A stretch of 64,000 bases of DNA from Clostridia bacterium (GCA_017501345.1 JAFVXC010000025.1:1-64000); one strand, 5' to 3'; shown: positions 25,901 to 35,415, numbered from the stretch's first letter. Made by a program: numbers and translations. Notes: generated by a model not told the origin, from the letters alone.

Positions 25901-27643
25901 GATCGCACCGAAGGTGTTGATGTAAAGCGGGATATCTTCGGAAACATCCTCCTCGGTCAGTGCAGTCAGCACACCCACGTTCAGGAGGTAATCACGATAT
26001 GCCGATGCCATACCCATATAGGAGCATTCGTAATAATCGAATACCTCACCCTCAGCCATATCGTGCTGGATCTGCTCCGCAACGTCGGTATCGGTCAGCA
26101 TCACATACTTGATCGTATAGTTGCCGGTGTACTTTCTCGAGGAGACGACCTCCCACATAGCACCGCTGCTGTTTGACGTCGAGGAGAGTGCATCCTTCAG
26201 GTTGTAGGAGTCCTTCGGACGCGGATAGTAGGTCATCTTGACTGCGTGGAACTCGTGTGTCGTCTTACCGCCGTGTACCGAGGTAAGCTTTGCCATCGAG
26301 TCGCCCTCTGTAATAATCGCAACGAAGCCACGATCCTGCTCGTATTCACGGATCGATTGGTCGGGAGCGAGCTTCTCGAGGTGCTGCGTCTCTACGATAC
26401 CGAATACGGGATACCGGATGGTCTCCTGATGGGTTGCGGAGATGGTCTGATATGCGTAGTCAACGCCATAGACCTGACCGCTGATGCTGGTCGAGGAGAG
26501 CTGACGCAGCTCCTCGAAGTCGAAAAGTGCTCCGGAGCCGTCCGGGAAGAAGGTGTAGCCTTCGTTGGGCGACATACCTGCACCCATATAGGGCAGGACG
26601 GAGATGTTTTCGAGCGTGTAGCGTGACTCGTCAAAGCGGAGACCGTTTGCAGGAAGCGTAACGGTAAGACCCTCGCTCGAAAGAATGTACTCGAGCGCCA
26701 TCTTAAAGAGCGGAGGATTCTGTTCCTCGCCCTCGTATTCGGTGAGCTCGTGGTCATAGTCCAGATCCTCGTAGGTGTACGAGGAGGCGTAGGTCTTGAT
26801 CAGCATTTCGATTCCGGCAAGCTGCACAGCAGTTACCGTTTCGTCAATACTGTATACCGGCATTTCCTTCGCGATCGGAACGGTCGCGATCATTTTGTCC
26901 TGCTCGATATCATTCGGAGCTGTCGAGAGATCGTAAAGCTTATACCACTTTACGACCTTGTTGATCTTAAGACGACCAACCTCACCCTCGGTAGCAAGTG
27001 CTTCCTCAAGAACGTCACGGATCTTGGTTTCAAAACGGTTCTTTTCGATCAGTCTCGGAACAAGCATCTTTGCTTCCTCACGGCCGATGGTATACTCGAC
27101 ACGGAGACCGTTCTTGATATTCTTCACCTTGAGCTGACCTCTGACAGCGGTCTCCTTAAAGCTGGTAAAGGTCGTCGTAACACCGGTCGATTTGTCGGTA
27201 TACTCGACGAGGATCTGCGACATCAACTCATAGAGCTGATTGCCCTTCGCCGTCGACGCGCCGATGTTGTAGGGGTTTGTAAACAGGATCTCCTGCGTAG
27301 TCATATTCTTGCAGGCAACCTCACCCGAATATTCGTCCACATACAGCTGATATCCGTTCTGCTGGAGACGGAGGTCCATTGTTTTGAGCTTTGCATTCGG
27401 GTTTTCAAACACCTCTGCCTCCGTCCATTCGAGCTCCTTATCTACGAAATACTGGACGGTTGCATCCTCGGGGTTTGCACTACTGTTGGTAAAATAGCTG
27501 TACGTTACCTTCTCCGCAACAGTACCGGAGGAGGACGAATTCGTTGTTCCCGTGGTCGTACCGGCAGCGCCGATCGTCACCGAGCACGTACCGATCACAA
27601 ACAATACGGCCAGGAACATTGAAATTATTCTTCTGAATTTCAT
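22922..27643 (-). CDS. Giant secreted DUF5696 protein with helical insertion
   Basis: The 1573-residue protein has a signal peptide (to about residue 28, VTIGAAG) and no lipobox. After a Thr/Ser-rich stretch, residues about 40-890 match DUF5696: beta-rich N-terminal domains, then a TIM-barrel-like part (IPLYINTFGAIETTEK; NVNFKLTGYSNGGMYATVP; VFPDFDFVYVSETGM; FMGIVLHGYVQFAGTPINM) like those of glycosidases. From about 895 to 1500 comes an Ala/Glu/Lys-rich, strongly helical region with no family match I know. A last beta domain (SVVLVTYSNGTRFLLNY to the end) restores the DUF5696 C-terminus. It probably acts on or binds glycans at the cell surface. Confidence 0.85.
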   Translation of the reverse strand: MKFRRIISMFLAVLFVIGTCSVTIGAAGTTTGTTNSSSSGTVAEKVTYSYFTNSSANPEDATVQYFVDKELEWTEAEVFENPNAKLKTMDLRLQQNGYQLYVDEYSGEVACKNMTTQEILFTNPYNIGASTAKGNQLYELMSQILVEYTDKSTGVTTTFTSFKETAVRGQLKVKNIKNGLRVEYTIGREEAKMLVPRLIEKNRFETKIRDVLEEALATEGEVGRLKINKVVKWYKLYDLSTAPNDIEQDKMIATVPIAKEMPVYSIDETVTAVQLAGIEMLIKTYASSYTYEDLDYDHELTEYEGEEQNPPLFKMALEYILSSEGLTVTLPANGLRFDESRYTLENISVLPYMGAGMSPNEGYTFFPDGSGALFDFEELRQLSSTSISGQVYGVDYAYQTISATHQETIRYPVFGIVETQHLEKLAPDQSIREYEQDRGFVAIITEGDSMAKLTSVHGGKTTHEFHAVKMTYYPRPKDSYNLKDALSSTSNSSGAMWEVVSSRKYTGNYTIKYVMLTDTDVAEQIQHDMAEGEVFDYYECSYMGMASAYRDYLLNVGVLTALTEEDVSEDIPLYINTFGAIETTEKIMSIPVDVTVALSSFEDVSTMYAQLEKMGIKNVNFKLTGYSNGGMYATVPYYLDWEKAVGGSKGFEALLKDANEKGYKVFPDFDFVYVSETGMIDGLALRKHVVKSIDNRYTSRREYSATKQSFVSYFELCLSPAYYEHFYTKLSSNYLKHFKDTDYKTSISIGTLGSELNSDFDEDDPYNREDSKEHTVNAFKYFDENYDYVMTNGGNAYTWKYVDYILDVPLDSSRFIRASASVPFMGIVLHGYVQFAGTPINMEGNLNYAFLKAIENGSSVNFILSYQNTTTLKEDMRLSKYYSIRYDIWFDDVVSIYNELNALLSDVQLETIVDHEFIEALRVADLDEAVSDLDAAILESIEAEREALNTQALESIQTILNARQLIRINSAAVTAEVAKLQGYKESLILKLGYVENADGTVSFTSGELALAIKNFNDAVQNYINVYNGGDCGANENTGTSAILGDAARKVNSAAAELQKVYDQAQNGSINYIANQAYTSELTAREAYENAVAAYEILANESAVSDYIRELAWGLIEDTAEAVATIGALAPSVYEMAQAAYDHAISGVATLTDSKGNAICEISTYQFYLYAVCGYLSVQPTVKFEPKNVLRSYEIGLVKSDLTAKAALDQILNTLKIEKATDTPNYAALFASYLHKTGQTGFDSRYNTFSERWKTYQETYERYKSKKATSVELSAALTPLLNAAIYLNTEFGYFIDLFEAAAKSSNTLITFYENTAELTAQANAFSAAFAACYASENPTSAQLKTLADAAAMLSSSFDTLSDLYAIIPSDSTTGINSYAKNAEKHMQILESAKNTAASVYATLMKNPIAEGEAGYAERQAAIAAAAEYAEYTVRNYEAVVDDAKQVIALAEDAYEQAAKLEENVKYLKAIEEITLAAEEDERLLDVAPKFVEILYPYDHIPVEKDDEILEEEEEVYNKYSSDKNSVVLVTYSNGTRFLLNYCNYAIVVEIDGVSYRVESQSYQKIPVVESEVDG

Positions 27644-27667
27644 AATATTTCTAATCCTCCGGGTTTG

Positions 27668-29803
27668 TTATACACGATAGCTGACTTCGGTGATGATGTT
27701 TGAGATAAGACCGACGACCTTGCTGAGAAGCGTCGTGAACAGGAGTGCGATGAACATAATGAAAACCATCGCAGCAAGCGTTCCGATAATCGTCAGAACG
27801 TTCTTTCCGAGCGAATAATCGTGGACGGTCATAACGCCAAAGAAGAGCAGGAGACCGACCCAGATAAACGCAATAGTAATGAGCATACTGATCATATCGA
27901 TCTCGGACTTGAGTGCTACGTTCGAGAGCATCGTCGAAACGATGATGAAGACCGGCAGCGGAACGAGTGAATAAGAGGTCGCGATGAAGATATCCTTCAT
28001 ACTGCCCTCACCGTCAAACAGCGTGGTCAGACACCAGTTGCCGACAACGAACAGAAGGAGCGGGAGGAGTACACCCGTGATCTGTGCGACGAAGGACGAA
28101 TAGGTCTCACGAGGATTGCTGATATAGCCTGTACCGATATTCTGGTAGTAGAACGCGAGGATCGTTATGAGAATGTATACAAGAGATGCACGTATTGAGC
28201 CGCGCTTTTCGTGCTTCAGATCCCAATAACCATCGAACGGATGGAACATCGTGTGGAAGCAGTATAGGAGCTCTTCCTTAAAGGTACGCTTTCCTGCCGT
28301 AACTGCAGCCTTTTTGTTGACCTTGTTGGCGTAACGCATCAAAAGCACCCACAGAACGATTACAACCACGACAACGATTGGAAGCAAGATGATCCAATCC
28401 GAAATCCATTCCTTACGGATCTCCTGATATGCCTTGGAGTAGTTTGTGGTGTCGTACGCAGATCTGTAGTACGCGAGGGATTCCTCGAAGGCACCGTCAC
28501 GGTACAGTGCGTTACCGATACCGACGTATGCGGCATCAAAGTTGGAATTACGCTTCAGGATCTCTGTCCAGTCATCAACCGCACTGTCGTAAAGCTGTGC
28601 GTTCTGATTTTTGATCGCGTCGATCAAAATATCACCGTACTCGGTTCGTTCGTAAACCGTAATGGTACAGTTCGATTTATCGAGCACAAGCATCGTGTCG
28701 TCCTGATAAACGATCGACGTAACACTCATCAGGTTACCGATCTGCTGACCGGTATCGCCGAAGGCGTAGAGGAGATTACCGTTAAAATCGTAGGTAAATA
28801 TCTTGTTTCGTTTGGAGTCCACGATCGACCAGGTCTTTTCGGGACCGACTGCGACGTCCACAACGGTCGAAGGACCTGTGATCTTGTCAGCCGAGGATGC
28901 CCTGGTCATATCGACCTCACCGGCAGGCGGCCAGAAGCCGTTTCGCTTCATGATCTCGTCGCCCTTTGCGTTCAGAAGCTTAACAGGCGAATATTTACCA
29001 CTGCTGGATTTACTCTTGATAAAGGACTGGACATCAGCTTCATCGATATAGGAGGTGGTTGCGTAAACGAAGCCCTCCTCGGTAACAGCGATATTATTAT
29101 AGGAAACCGAAACGTTGAGAACGCTCTGTTCCCTCTGCTCCTCGGTCTGGAAGCGGCGGATCAGAGTCTCCCAGAAGGTAAGAGAAACCGCCTGTGCACC
29201 GATAAAGCCGGTAAATGCGCCGTCACTGGTCATAACGATAATACCCTGATAGGTATCACGCGAAACGACGAAAAGTCTATCGTACTTATCGACTGCGATT
29301 GCAACCGGCGAATAGATCGAGCCCTCGTCGAAGAGCGAGCTCTCAGGCGCGGGGATGACCGACAGGAAGTTTCCTTCAAGGTCGAAGGTTACGATTCGAG
29401 CTGCATCGGTATCGCACACGTAGATCGTATCTTCAGTGACGAAAAGTCCCTGCGGATGCGTAAGCTCATCCGGAACGCCGTCCTCATTGATAAAGGTCTC
29501 AATGATAAACTTGTTTTTACCGTAACGATCGTTTACGAGAATTCTGTTGTTGTCTCGGTCAGCGACATACATATTCAGCTGTCCGTCGATGACCAGATCG
29601 GTCGGGTTCTTCATCACGACCTCAAGGCCCATCGTATCGGAATCCATTACCTTGATCGGCGTGTACGCATCAGGAGAATAGAGCGGTGTACCGTTGATCG
29701 AATAGGTATAGGTCTGATACGGAGAAGCAGCACTCGCAGGAAGGGCGAGGGCGCTCAAAGCGAAAACAAGTGCAAACAGGAGTGCAATAATTTTCTTTTT
29801 CAT
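27668..29803 (-). CDS. NHL-repeat / TPR / Yip1-domain membrane protein
   Basis: The 711-residue protein has four parts. A signal peptide leads to a beta-propeller of NHL-type repeats (about 50-400: NPTDLVIDGQLNMYVADRDN, LTHPQGLFVTEDTIYVCDTD, SPVAIAVDKYDRLFVV). A short TPR-like helical segment follows (about 410-460: SAVDDWTEILKRNSNFDAAY). A single membrane helix (WIILLPIVVVVVIVLWVLL) comes next, then a Yip1-type bundle of about five helices (FHPFDGYWDLKHEKRGSIRA to the end). The propeller is therefore outside and the Yip1 bundle is in the membrane. It sits between the two permease pairs, 24 bases before DUF5696. It may tether or organise the surface complex; enzymatic residues are not evident. 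Confidence 0.88.
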   Translation of the reverse strand: MKKKIIALLFALVFALSALALPASAASPYQTYTYSINGTPLYSPDAYTPIKVMDSDTMGLEVVMKNPTDLVIDGQLNMYVADRDNNRILVNDRYGKNKFIIETFINEDGVPDELTHPQGLFVTEDTIYVCDTDAARIVTFDLEGNFLSVIPAPESSLFDEGSIYSPVAIAVDKYDRLFVVSRDTYQGIIVMTSDGAFTGFIGAQAVSLTFWETLIRRFQTEEQREQSVLNVSVSYNNIAVTEEGFVYATTSYIDEADVQSFIKSKSSSGKYSPVKLLNAKGDEIMKRNGFWPPAGEVDMTRASSADKITGPSTVVDVAVGPEKTWSIVDSKRNKIFTYDFNGNLLYAFGDTGQQIGNLMSVTSIVYQDDTMLVLDKSNCTITVYERTEYGDILIDAIKNQNAQLYDSAVDDWTEILKRNSNFDAAYVGIGNALYRDGAFEESLAYYRSAYDTTNYSKAYQEIRKEWISDWIILLPIVVVVVIVLWVLLMRYANKVNKKAAVTAGKRTFKEELLYCFHTMFHPFDGYWDLKHEKRGSIRASLVYILITILAFYYQNIGTGYISNPRETYSSFVAQITGVLLPLLLFVVGNWCLTTLFDGEGSMKDIFIATSYSLVPLPVFIIVSTMLSNVALKSEIDMISMLITIAFIWVGLLLFFGVMTVHDYSLGKNVLTIIGTLAAMVFIMFIALLFTTLLSKVVGLISNIITEVSYRV

Positions 29804-29819
29804 ATAAATCTTGCCTCCT

Positions 29820-30692
29820 TTAATCCTTCATACCCGAGGAACCCATCGTTTCGATGATGTTCGACTGGGAAATAACGAATACCGCAATCGGAACGAGCAT
29901 CATAATGACCGTGGAAGCGGCGTGTGCGCCTGCACGCTTGATACCGCCTGCCATAATCTGACCGATCGCATAGTTGAACGATTTGAGCTGCTCGGAGTGA
30001 ATGTAGGTCGAGGAGCCTCTGTTCCACAGATCCTCAAAGCAGTAGATGATCAGGGTCAACCACGCCGGCTTAACCATCGGCATCGCGATGACCCAGAAGG
30101 TTCTGAGCTCGCTCGCACCGTCAAGTCGGGCACTTTCAAGAACCGTATTCGGAACGTTGGTGTCCATAAACTGCTTCATCAGGTAAAGACCAAGCTTATA
30201 GCCGAGTGCCGGAAGGATCAGTGCCCAATACGTATCGACCAGCTTCAGGGTCGACATAATCATAAAGGACGTGATACCGGTAACGGTGGAATGGAACATC
30301 AGCGAGGTACGGACGAGCTTAAAGGAAAATCTGCGTCCGGGGAACTTGATCTTCGAGATGGCGTACGCCGCAAGGGACGCCGAGAAGAGGTTACCGAAGG
30401 TACCTGCAACCGAGGTCAGAACGGTATTGAATATGTAGCGGGAGAACGGGACCCACGAGGTACTCATCAGAGTAAAGAGGTCCGTATAGTTTTTCGGGGT
30501 CGGGTTGATCACATAGAATCGGGGCGGGAACATCCAAAGCTCATCAAGAGGCTTAAAGGACTGGATCACCACGTAGTACATCGGGAGGAACATAAAAGCT
30601 CCGAGTAATACGAGGATAACCGAAATCGCCGCGTCACCACCGCGCGAGCGGGCAAGGACGACCTTGTGTCTTCTTGTTCTTAACTTTGCCAT
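29820..30692 (-). CDS. Carbohydrate ABC permease, MalG type (first pair)
   Basis: The 290-residue permease has six membrane helices and the EAA loop NTVLESARLDGASELRTFWV followed by IAMPMVKPA. Length is standard for MalG. The start is one base after the stop of its MalF-type partner (TAA-T-ATG), with a purine-rich ribosome site inside the upstream coding end. A longer frame with an upstream start would overlap the partner and is unlikely. Confidence 0.93.
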   Translation of the reverse strand: MAKLRTRRHKVVLARSRGGDAAISVILVLLGAFMFLPMYYVVIQSFKPLDELWMFPPRFYVINPTPKNYTDLFTLMSTSWVPFSRYIFNTVLTSVAGTFGNLFSASLAAYAISKIKFPGRRFSFKLVRTSLMFHSTVTGITSFMIMSTLKLVDTYWALILPALGYKLGLYLMKQFMDTNVPNTVLESARLDGASELRTFWVIAMPMVKPAWLTLIIYCFEDLWNRGSSTYIHSEQLKSFNYAIGQIMAGGIKRAGAHAASTVIMMLVPIAVFVISQSNIIETMGSSGMKD

Positions 30693-30693
30693 A

Positions 30694-31641
30694 TTACTTA
30701 CCCACCTTAGAAAGCACTTTCTTGACGAGCATATTTGCACCGATCATAATTACGAACAAAACAACGGCGATGGTGGAAGAATATCCGATCTCAAATCGTT
30801 GTCCGCCGTAGTCCTCAAGATGGTGCATAATCGTATGCGCGCAATAGTTGACCGATGGGAAGCCGCAGAGTGCGGTAACGATGCCACCGAAGCCAAAAGA
30901 GTTCGTGATCGCCATAATTGCACCGAACATCAACTGCGGTCTCATCGTTGGAAGCGTGATATACCACAGCTCCTGCCAACGGTTCTTGACACCGTCAACA
31001 GCTCCCGCCTCATACAGCGAATGGTCGATGCCTTGCAGACCCGCGATAAACGACAGGAAGGCTGTACCAAGCGACGTCCAGAGGGAGACCACAATACACA
31101 GCGGCATAACGTAGTCCTCATCCTCAAAGAAGGCGATCGGTTCACTGATCATACCCATATTAAGCAGAGTTGCATTGACCCATCCGTAGGAGTCACTCGA
31201 GAAAAGCGTACCCCAGATCAGGTAAACCTGACCCGCAATGGACGGGGCGTAGAAAATCAGGGTAACGATCGATCGAACGATCGGAGAAAGCTCGTTGATA
31301 AACCACGCGACGAGGAAGGAAATCAGGTAGGATGCAGGGCCTACGACCACTGCAAACATAAACGTATTCTTCACACAGATGAGGAAGATATCATCATCAA
31401 GGAAAAGACGAATGTAGTTTTCCAGTCCCATCCACTGGGCGGTCTCGAGCAGGTTAAAGTCTGTAAAGCTGTAATAAATAGACAGGGCAACCGGCACAAC
31501 GGTAAAGAGGGTGAAAACGATCATAAAGGGGGCAATCATTGCGTAGCCGACCTTATTACGCTTCATTTCCTTCCAGATCCATTGCGCTTTCGTCATGTCC
31601 TTTCTGGAAACAGCCTGTTTCTGTTTCACTTTTGTAGGCAT
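30694..31641 (-). CDS. Carbohydrate ABC permease, MalF/UgpA type (first pair)
   Basis: The 315-residue permease has six membrane helices and an EAA loop SLYEAGAVDGVKNRWQELWY followed by ITLPTMRPQ. Its short N-terminal tail is basic. It heads the transporter part of the operon, 141 bases after the solute-binding gene. That gap contains a strong hairpin at 31698-31725 that could set the ratio of binding protein to permease. Confidence 0.93.
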   Translation of the reverse strand: MPTKVKQKQAVSRKDMTKAQWIWKEMKRNKVGYAMIAPFMIVFTLFTVVPVALSIYYSFTDFNLLETAQWMGLENYIRLFLDDDIFLICVKNTFMFAVVVGPASYLISFLVAWFINELSPIVRSIVTLIFYAPSIAGQVYLIWGTLFSSDSYGWVNATLLNMGMISEPIAFFEDEDYVMPLCIVVSLWTSLGTAFLSFIAGLQGIDHSLYEAGAVDGVKNRWQELWYITLPTMRPQLMFGAIMAITNSFGFGGIVTALCGFPSVNYCAHTIMHHLEDYGGQRFEIGYSSTIAVVLFVIMIGANMLVKKVLSKVGK

Positions 31642-31697
31642 ATGCTCTTATCTCCTTAACTAAAATTTCGAGCGAAGATTTTCGGGGCGCTCCGCCT

Positions 31698-31725
31698 CGG
31701 GAAACCGCCATTCTGCGGAATCCCG
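31698..31725 (-). promoter_or_regulatory. Intercistronic hairpin between binding protein and permease genes
   Basis: CGGGA-TT-CCGC, loop AGAATG, GCGG-TT-TCCCG, read on the minus strand. No T-run follows. It resembles mRNA-stabilising or partial-termination hairpins found after solute-binding genes such as malE; the function here is inferred. Confidence 0.5.
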
Positions 31726-31782
31726 ACTGCGGACTCGCGCCGTATTATATAATAATGTAGATTATTATTTCGTCCGGCGGAT

Positions 31783-34700
31783 TTATTTGTAAGCCTCGTA
31801 GGTCTTCAGTGCCGTAGCGGCCTCATTGATGTACTCAATGACTTCCTCGAAGAGAGTCGCATTCGCGGCCTCGAAATCGGAAGCAAGAGCAAAGAGTGCG
31901 GCGTAGTCTTCTTGTGTCAAGTGCAGGAGTCCGTATTGACCGACCGATCTCTCATAGAGAGAGTTGTAGCTGTCGCTCCAATCGGAGGAGTCGTGAATAG
32001 CCTTGAGGGCTTCCGCTGCCTGACCGATTCTCTTTTCGGCGAGAGTCTGACCGATCTCAAGCGTTTCCAGATCGAACTCGTCACGCTTACGTGTGATCTC
32101 CTTGTTGATCGTGGTGATATAGGACAGCAGCTCCTCGGAGGGGTCTGCCGAGCTGTTATACGCCGAGAGGAATGCGAAGTTGGTGTAACGACCGATGATG
32201 TAGGAGCCGGGGTAGTTCGGGATAGATGCGAGCTTGTTGAACTGCGTTCCGAGCTGCAGAAGCTCCTCGGAGGTCCAAGGCATATCCGCAAGAGCCTGAA
32301 GGTTTGCGGTAGAGTGCTTTGCGGAGGGACCGATGATCGCACACATCTCCTCGGAATAGGTAGCCTGGCATTCAGCACCAACGTGCCACTTCATAAACTG
32401 CCAAGCATTGTACTCGTTCCTACAGCCGACAATCATAACAATCGCAGAGCAAGCCGAGACTGCAACGTTATTGATCACGGGATCGCCGTTCTCATCGTAG
32501 ATCTCATTGCCCTTTTCATCGGTCTCAATGATACCGGGAAGCGGATAGAAGCCCCACAGACCGTCGATCTCGGTCGCAAAGACCTTCAGATGGTTGTAAG
32601 TAGCGGTATAGCTTGCAAAACCGATCGGCATCTCACCGGTTCTGAAACGGTTTGCAAAGTCGTATTTGTAGGGGAATCCGTACTGTGTAAAGAGATTACA
32701 CATCATATTGAAGGAGGTCAGCGCAACGTTGGAATCAAGGTTGATTCTCATACCGTTGTCAGCAAAGAGCTCACCGCCCATCTGATACAGGAAGATCTTG
32801 TAGTCATTCTGTACGCCAATCTGCATGTTGTTTGCCTGGAGCGTGGGGATCGCGGCATAAATGTCATCCCACGTACGAGGAATATCGATATCAAGATCCG
32901 CAAGGATGTCCTCACGCACGAACATCATACTGAAGCCCTGCGTCTCGGGGAGACCGTAGTAATGCATCTCACCGACTGAGTCCTCGATACCCATAACGAT
33001 CATCGCTGCCTCATTGAACTGTGCGTTCTTCGAGTTGTCAACGATGTTACCGTTTTCGTCCTCGTATTCCTGGAGGCACATCTCCTTGAAGCCTTCCATA
33101 TTTTCGATCGCAATGAGCGCGCCGCGGATCGCGTAGTTGATTACGCTATCCTCACCAAGTCCGATGTAAACGTCAGGACCCGCGCCCGAAAGAATCGACG
33201 GAAGAAGTGTACCACCCGCGACAAGCTTCAGGTCAACGATGATCTCGTTGCCGTCCTTATCGCCGAACTCCTCCTTGTTGGGAGTAAAGTCGTTGTTGAT
33301 CAGGTTACGGATGACCTGAGACTGGTCACGACCGTAAGCGAGCCATACCTTGGTAGCCGCATCGGTCGCCTCAACGGTTGCACCCATACGGTCGTAATTA
33401 CGAATGAAGCTCTGGAAGAAGCTTCCGAACTCGTGCGCCATCATCTTGAAGAAGCCGGGCTTCGCCGCAGGAAGCTTGCCTCCTGTGGGCTGGATCATAA
33501 GATAATCAAGCTGAAGCGGCTGCGTCTTTGCGTCGCCAAGCCAGGTGCCGAGCGTACCGATATAGGTCTTAAGCTGGCTGAGGTTTGCAGCGATATTGTC
33601 CTCGTCAGTCATACGGTGGAGAAGCCAAGCAACGCGCTCAAGCGTCGAGGTCATCGAGCTTGCCTCGCCCGAAATCTTTTCGAGTGCCTTTACGATACCG
33701 CCCTCACCGTCGGAGTTTTCACCGGCAAGTCTCTGCGCTGCCATCTCCATCTGGTTAATGGTATCGGGCATAACGCGCGAGAAGCCGTAGTCGCGGTATT
33801 TATCAGGGTTTGTACCGGTCAACTGAAGGATGTTCAGGTAGCAATCGTTGATCGCATCCAGAGTCTGCTGAACCTCACGGACGATCTCACCCATCTCACC
33901 GATGGTGACCTCGAGCTCCAGCATATAGATAACGCCGTCCTCGAAGTAGATCGACAGAGTATCGTCTCTGTCAACGTCTGCGGTCAGGAAGGACGACTGC
34001 CAATCCTGGTCGTATGCAAACTGAAGCTTTGCAGCCTCATCGAACGGAACGCCGTCGTAGAAGCCTGCGGTATTGCCGTGCTGTGCAAGGTACGAATCCT
34101 CGTCATACAGGACAAGATTTCCGTTTGCATCTTTATAATAGGAAGAAATCGAGAGGGAACGCGATGTATACAGACCGTCAAGGATGTTCTGACGGAAGCG
34201 GATTGCGATATCGTACATACCAGCGGTCTGTACCGCAAAGCCGTAACGCACCCACTGACCTGCCGTCTGCCACTTTTCACCGCCAATGGTATTGAGGACC
34301 GTGCGGGTGGTGTCGGTGGGAGAGTTGATCGCGCAGGAGTTATCGTTGATCGCGTAGATCGTCTTGGAGGAGGCTGCGAGCAGATCCTCGCCCTCGATCT
34401 TGATCGTATCCTTACCGGAAGCATTTGCCTTGTCGCCAAGGTTCTTCAGATATTCCTCGTACGCAACGTTGTCCTCGTGAGCGTAGAGCGTGATGCTACG
34501 GATCACCATAGGCTCGTTTACGCCCTCGAGCGAAAGAATCACATCGCCGTTCTTGTTCGGCTCAACAACGAATTCAAACGACTCGGTATAGTAGCCGTTC
34601 GAGTCCTTCAGCTCGTAGGAGCGCCATTCGGGGCTCTGACCGATAGAAGGTCTGATCTCGTTCCTGTCGATATCGTTCTTGAAGAAGCGAAGCTGCTTTT

Positions 34701-35415
34701 CGTTTACAAGATTCGTGATATCCTGCGTCCAATATGCAGGCATCTCATAAGAGACAGTGCGCTTCTCGGCGTCGTAGCTCGCCTTAATACCAATCTGTGC
34801 CGCCGCAGCAACGTAAGCCGCGCCGTCCGCGTCGCTCTCCTTCTTCGAAAGGACGAAGGAGCCGCTCGGGTATTCGTTCTTCCAAACCTTGGAAAGGTTC
34901 AGATAACGAGCCTCCTTAAACGGAACCGAGCCATTGATGTAGAACACACGCTCGATGGAAGCGGACTTGTTTTCGATCGGGTAGTATTCGATGCTGATCG
35001 AGAAACGAGCCTTTTCTTTGATCCCATTGACCTTCCAGGAAACGATGCCGTTGCCGGGAGTGTAAAGTCCCTTGACACCGAGGTACTCGCGGATCGAGAT
35101 GCAACTGTCGTCAAAAACGCCGTCCGCACCATCGTCAAATTTGACGTTGGTCTGCTCGGGGTCGTAATCGACACCGTTTATGACAATAGGTGCTCCCTCT
35201 GCACGGGGGACCGTGTCAAAATAAGTCGCAACGTACTCGTCATACGTCGCCGAATTCAGCAACGCCTTGATGTCAGCCGTCGTAACGGTCGTCGTAGAGG
35301 AGCCGCCCGTCGCGCCGTCCGTATCCGTTGCGCCGACAGTCACAGCACCGCCGCAGAACAGAAATACCACCGCCAGAAGCAAAGCTGTAAGGCGCTGTAA
35401 TTTCGTCTTTTTCAT
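31783..35415 (-). CDS. Giant multidomain extracellular solute-binding protein
   Basis: The 1210-residue protein has a signal peptide ending near VGATDTDG. The cysteine there (FLFCGG) is not a good lipobox, so membrane anchoring is uncertain. Residues about 60-330 form two beta-rich segments (FSISIEYYPIENKSASIERV; SFEFVVEPNKNGDVILSLEG). A CBM6/35-like jelly roll follows (IEGEDLLAASSKTIYAIN; GQWVRYGFAVQTAGMYDIAI, about 345-500). The family 1 sugar-binding fold occupies about 680-1150 (LVAGGTLLPSILSGAGPDVYI; PETQGFSMMFVREDILADLD; MPIGFASYTATYNHL). Normal family 1 proteins have about 420 residues. It is the first gene of the operon behind a consensus promoter, with AGGAGGG as ribosome site. Confidence 0.9.
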   Translation of the reverse strand: MKKTKLQRLTALLLAVVFLFCGGAVTVGATDTDGATGGSSTTTVTTADIKALLNSATYDEYVATYFDTVPRAEGAPIVINGVDYDPEQTNVKFDDGADGVFDDSCISIREYLGVKGLYTPGNGIVSWKVNGIKEKARFSISIEYYPIENKSASIERVFYINGSVPFKEARYLNLSKVWKNEYPSGSFVLSKKESDADGAAYVAAAAQIGIKASYDAEKRTVSYEMPAYWTQDITNLVNEKQLRFFKNDIDRNEIRPSIGQSPEWRSYELKDSNGYYTESFEFVVEPNKNGDVILSLEGVNEPMVIRSITLYAHEDNVAYEEYLKNLGDKANASGKDTIKIEGEDLLAASSKTIYAINDNSCAINSPTDTTRTVLNTIGGEKWQTAGQWVRYGFAVQTAGMYDIAIRFRQNILDGLYTSRSLSISSYYKDANGNLVLYDEDSYLAQHGNTAGFYDGVPFDEAAKLQFAYDQDWQSSFLTADVDRDDTLSIYFEDGVIYMLELEVTIGEMGEIVREVQQTLDAINDCYLNILQLTGTNPDKYRDYGFSRVMPDTINQMEMAAQRLAGENSDGEGGIVKALEKISGEASSMTSTLERVAWLLHRMTDEDNIAANLSQLKTYIGTLGTWLGDAKTQPLQLDYLMIQPTGGKLPAAKPGFFKMMAHEFGSFFQSFIRNYDRMGATVEATDAATKVWLAYGRDQSQVIRNLINNDFTPNKEEFGDKDGNEIIVDLKLVAGGTLLPSILSGAGPDVYIGLGEDSVINYAIRGALIAIENMEGFKEMCLQEYEDENGNIVDNSKNAQFNEAAMIVMGIEDSVGEMHYYGLPETQGFSMMFVREDILADLDIDIPRTWDDIYAAIPTLQANNMQIGVQNDYKIFLYQMGGELFADNGMRINLDSNVALTSFNMMCNLFTQYGFPYKYDFANRFRTGEMPIGFASYTATYNHLKVFATEIDGLWGFYPLPGIIETDEKGNEIYDENGDPVINNVAVSACSAIVMIVGCRNEYNAWQFMKWHVGAECQATYSEEMCAIIGPSAKHSTANLQALADMPWTSEELLQLGTQFNKLASIPNYPGSYIIGRYTNFAFLSAYNSSADPSEELLSYITTINKEITRKRDEFDLETLEIGQTLAEKRIGQAAEALKAIHDSSDWSDSYNSLYERSVGQYGLLHLTQEDYAALFALASDFEAANATLFEEVIEYINEAATALKTYEAYK

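Noticed and set aside
30692..30740. Longer N-terminus for the first MalG-type permease
   Set aside because: It would overlap the end of the partner permease by 46 bases and lacks a ribosome site; the ATG one base after the partner's stop is well supported.
33433..35400. A 655-codon plus-strand reading frame opposite the solute-binding protein
   Set aside because: Antisense shadow; no start signals, and the sense product has recognisable sugar-binding motifs.
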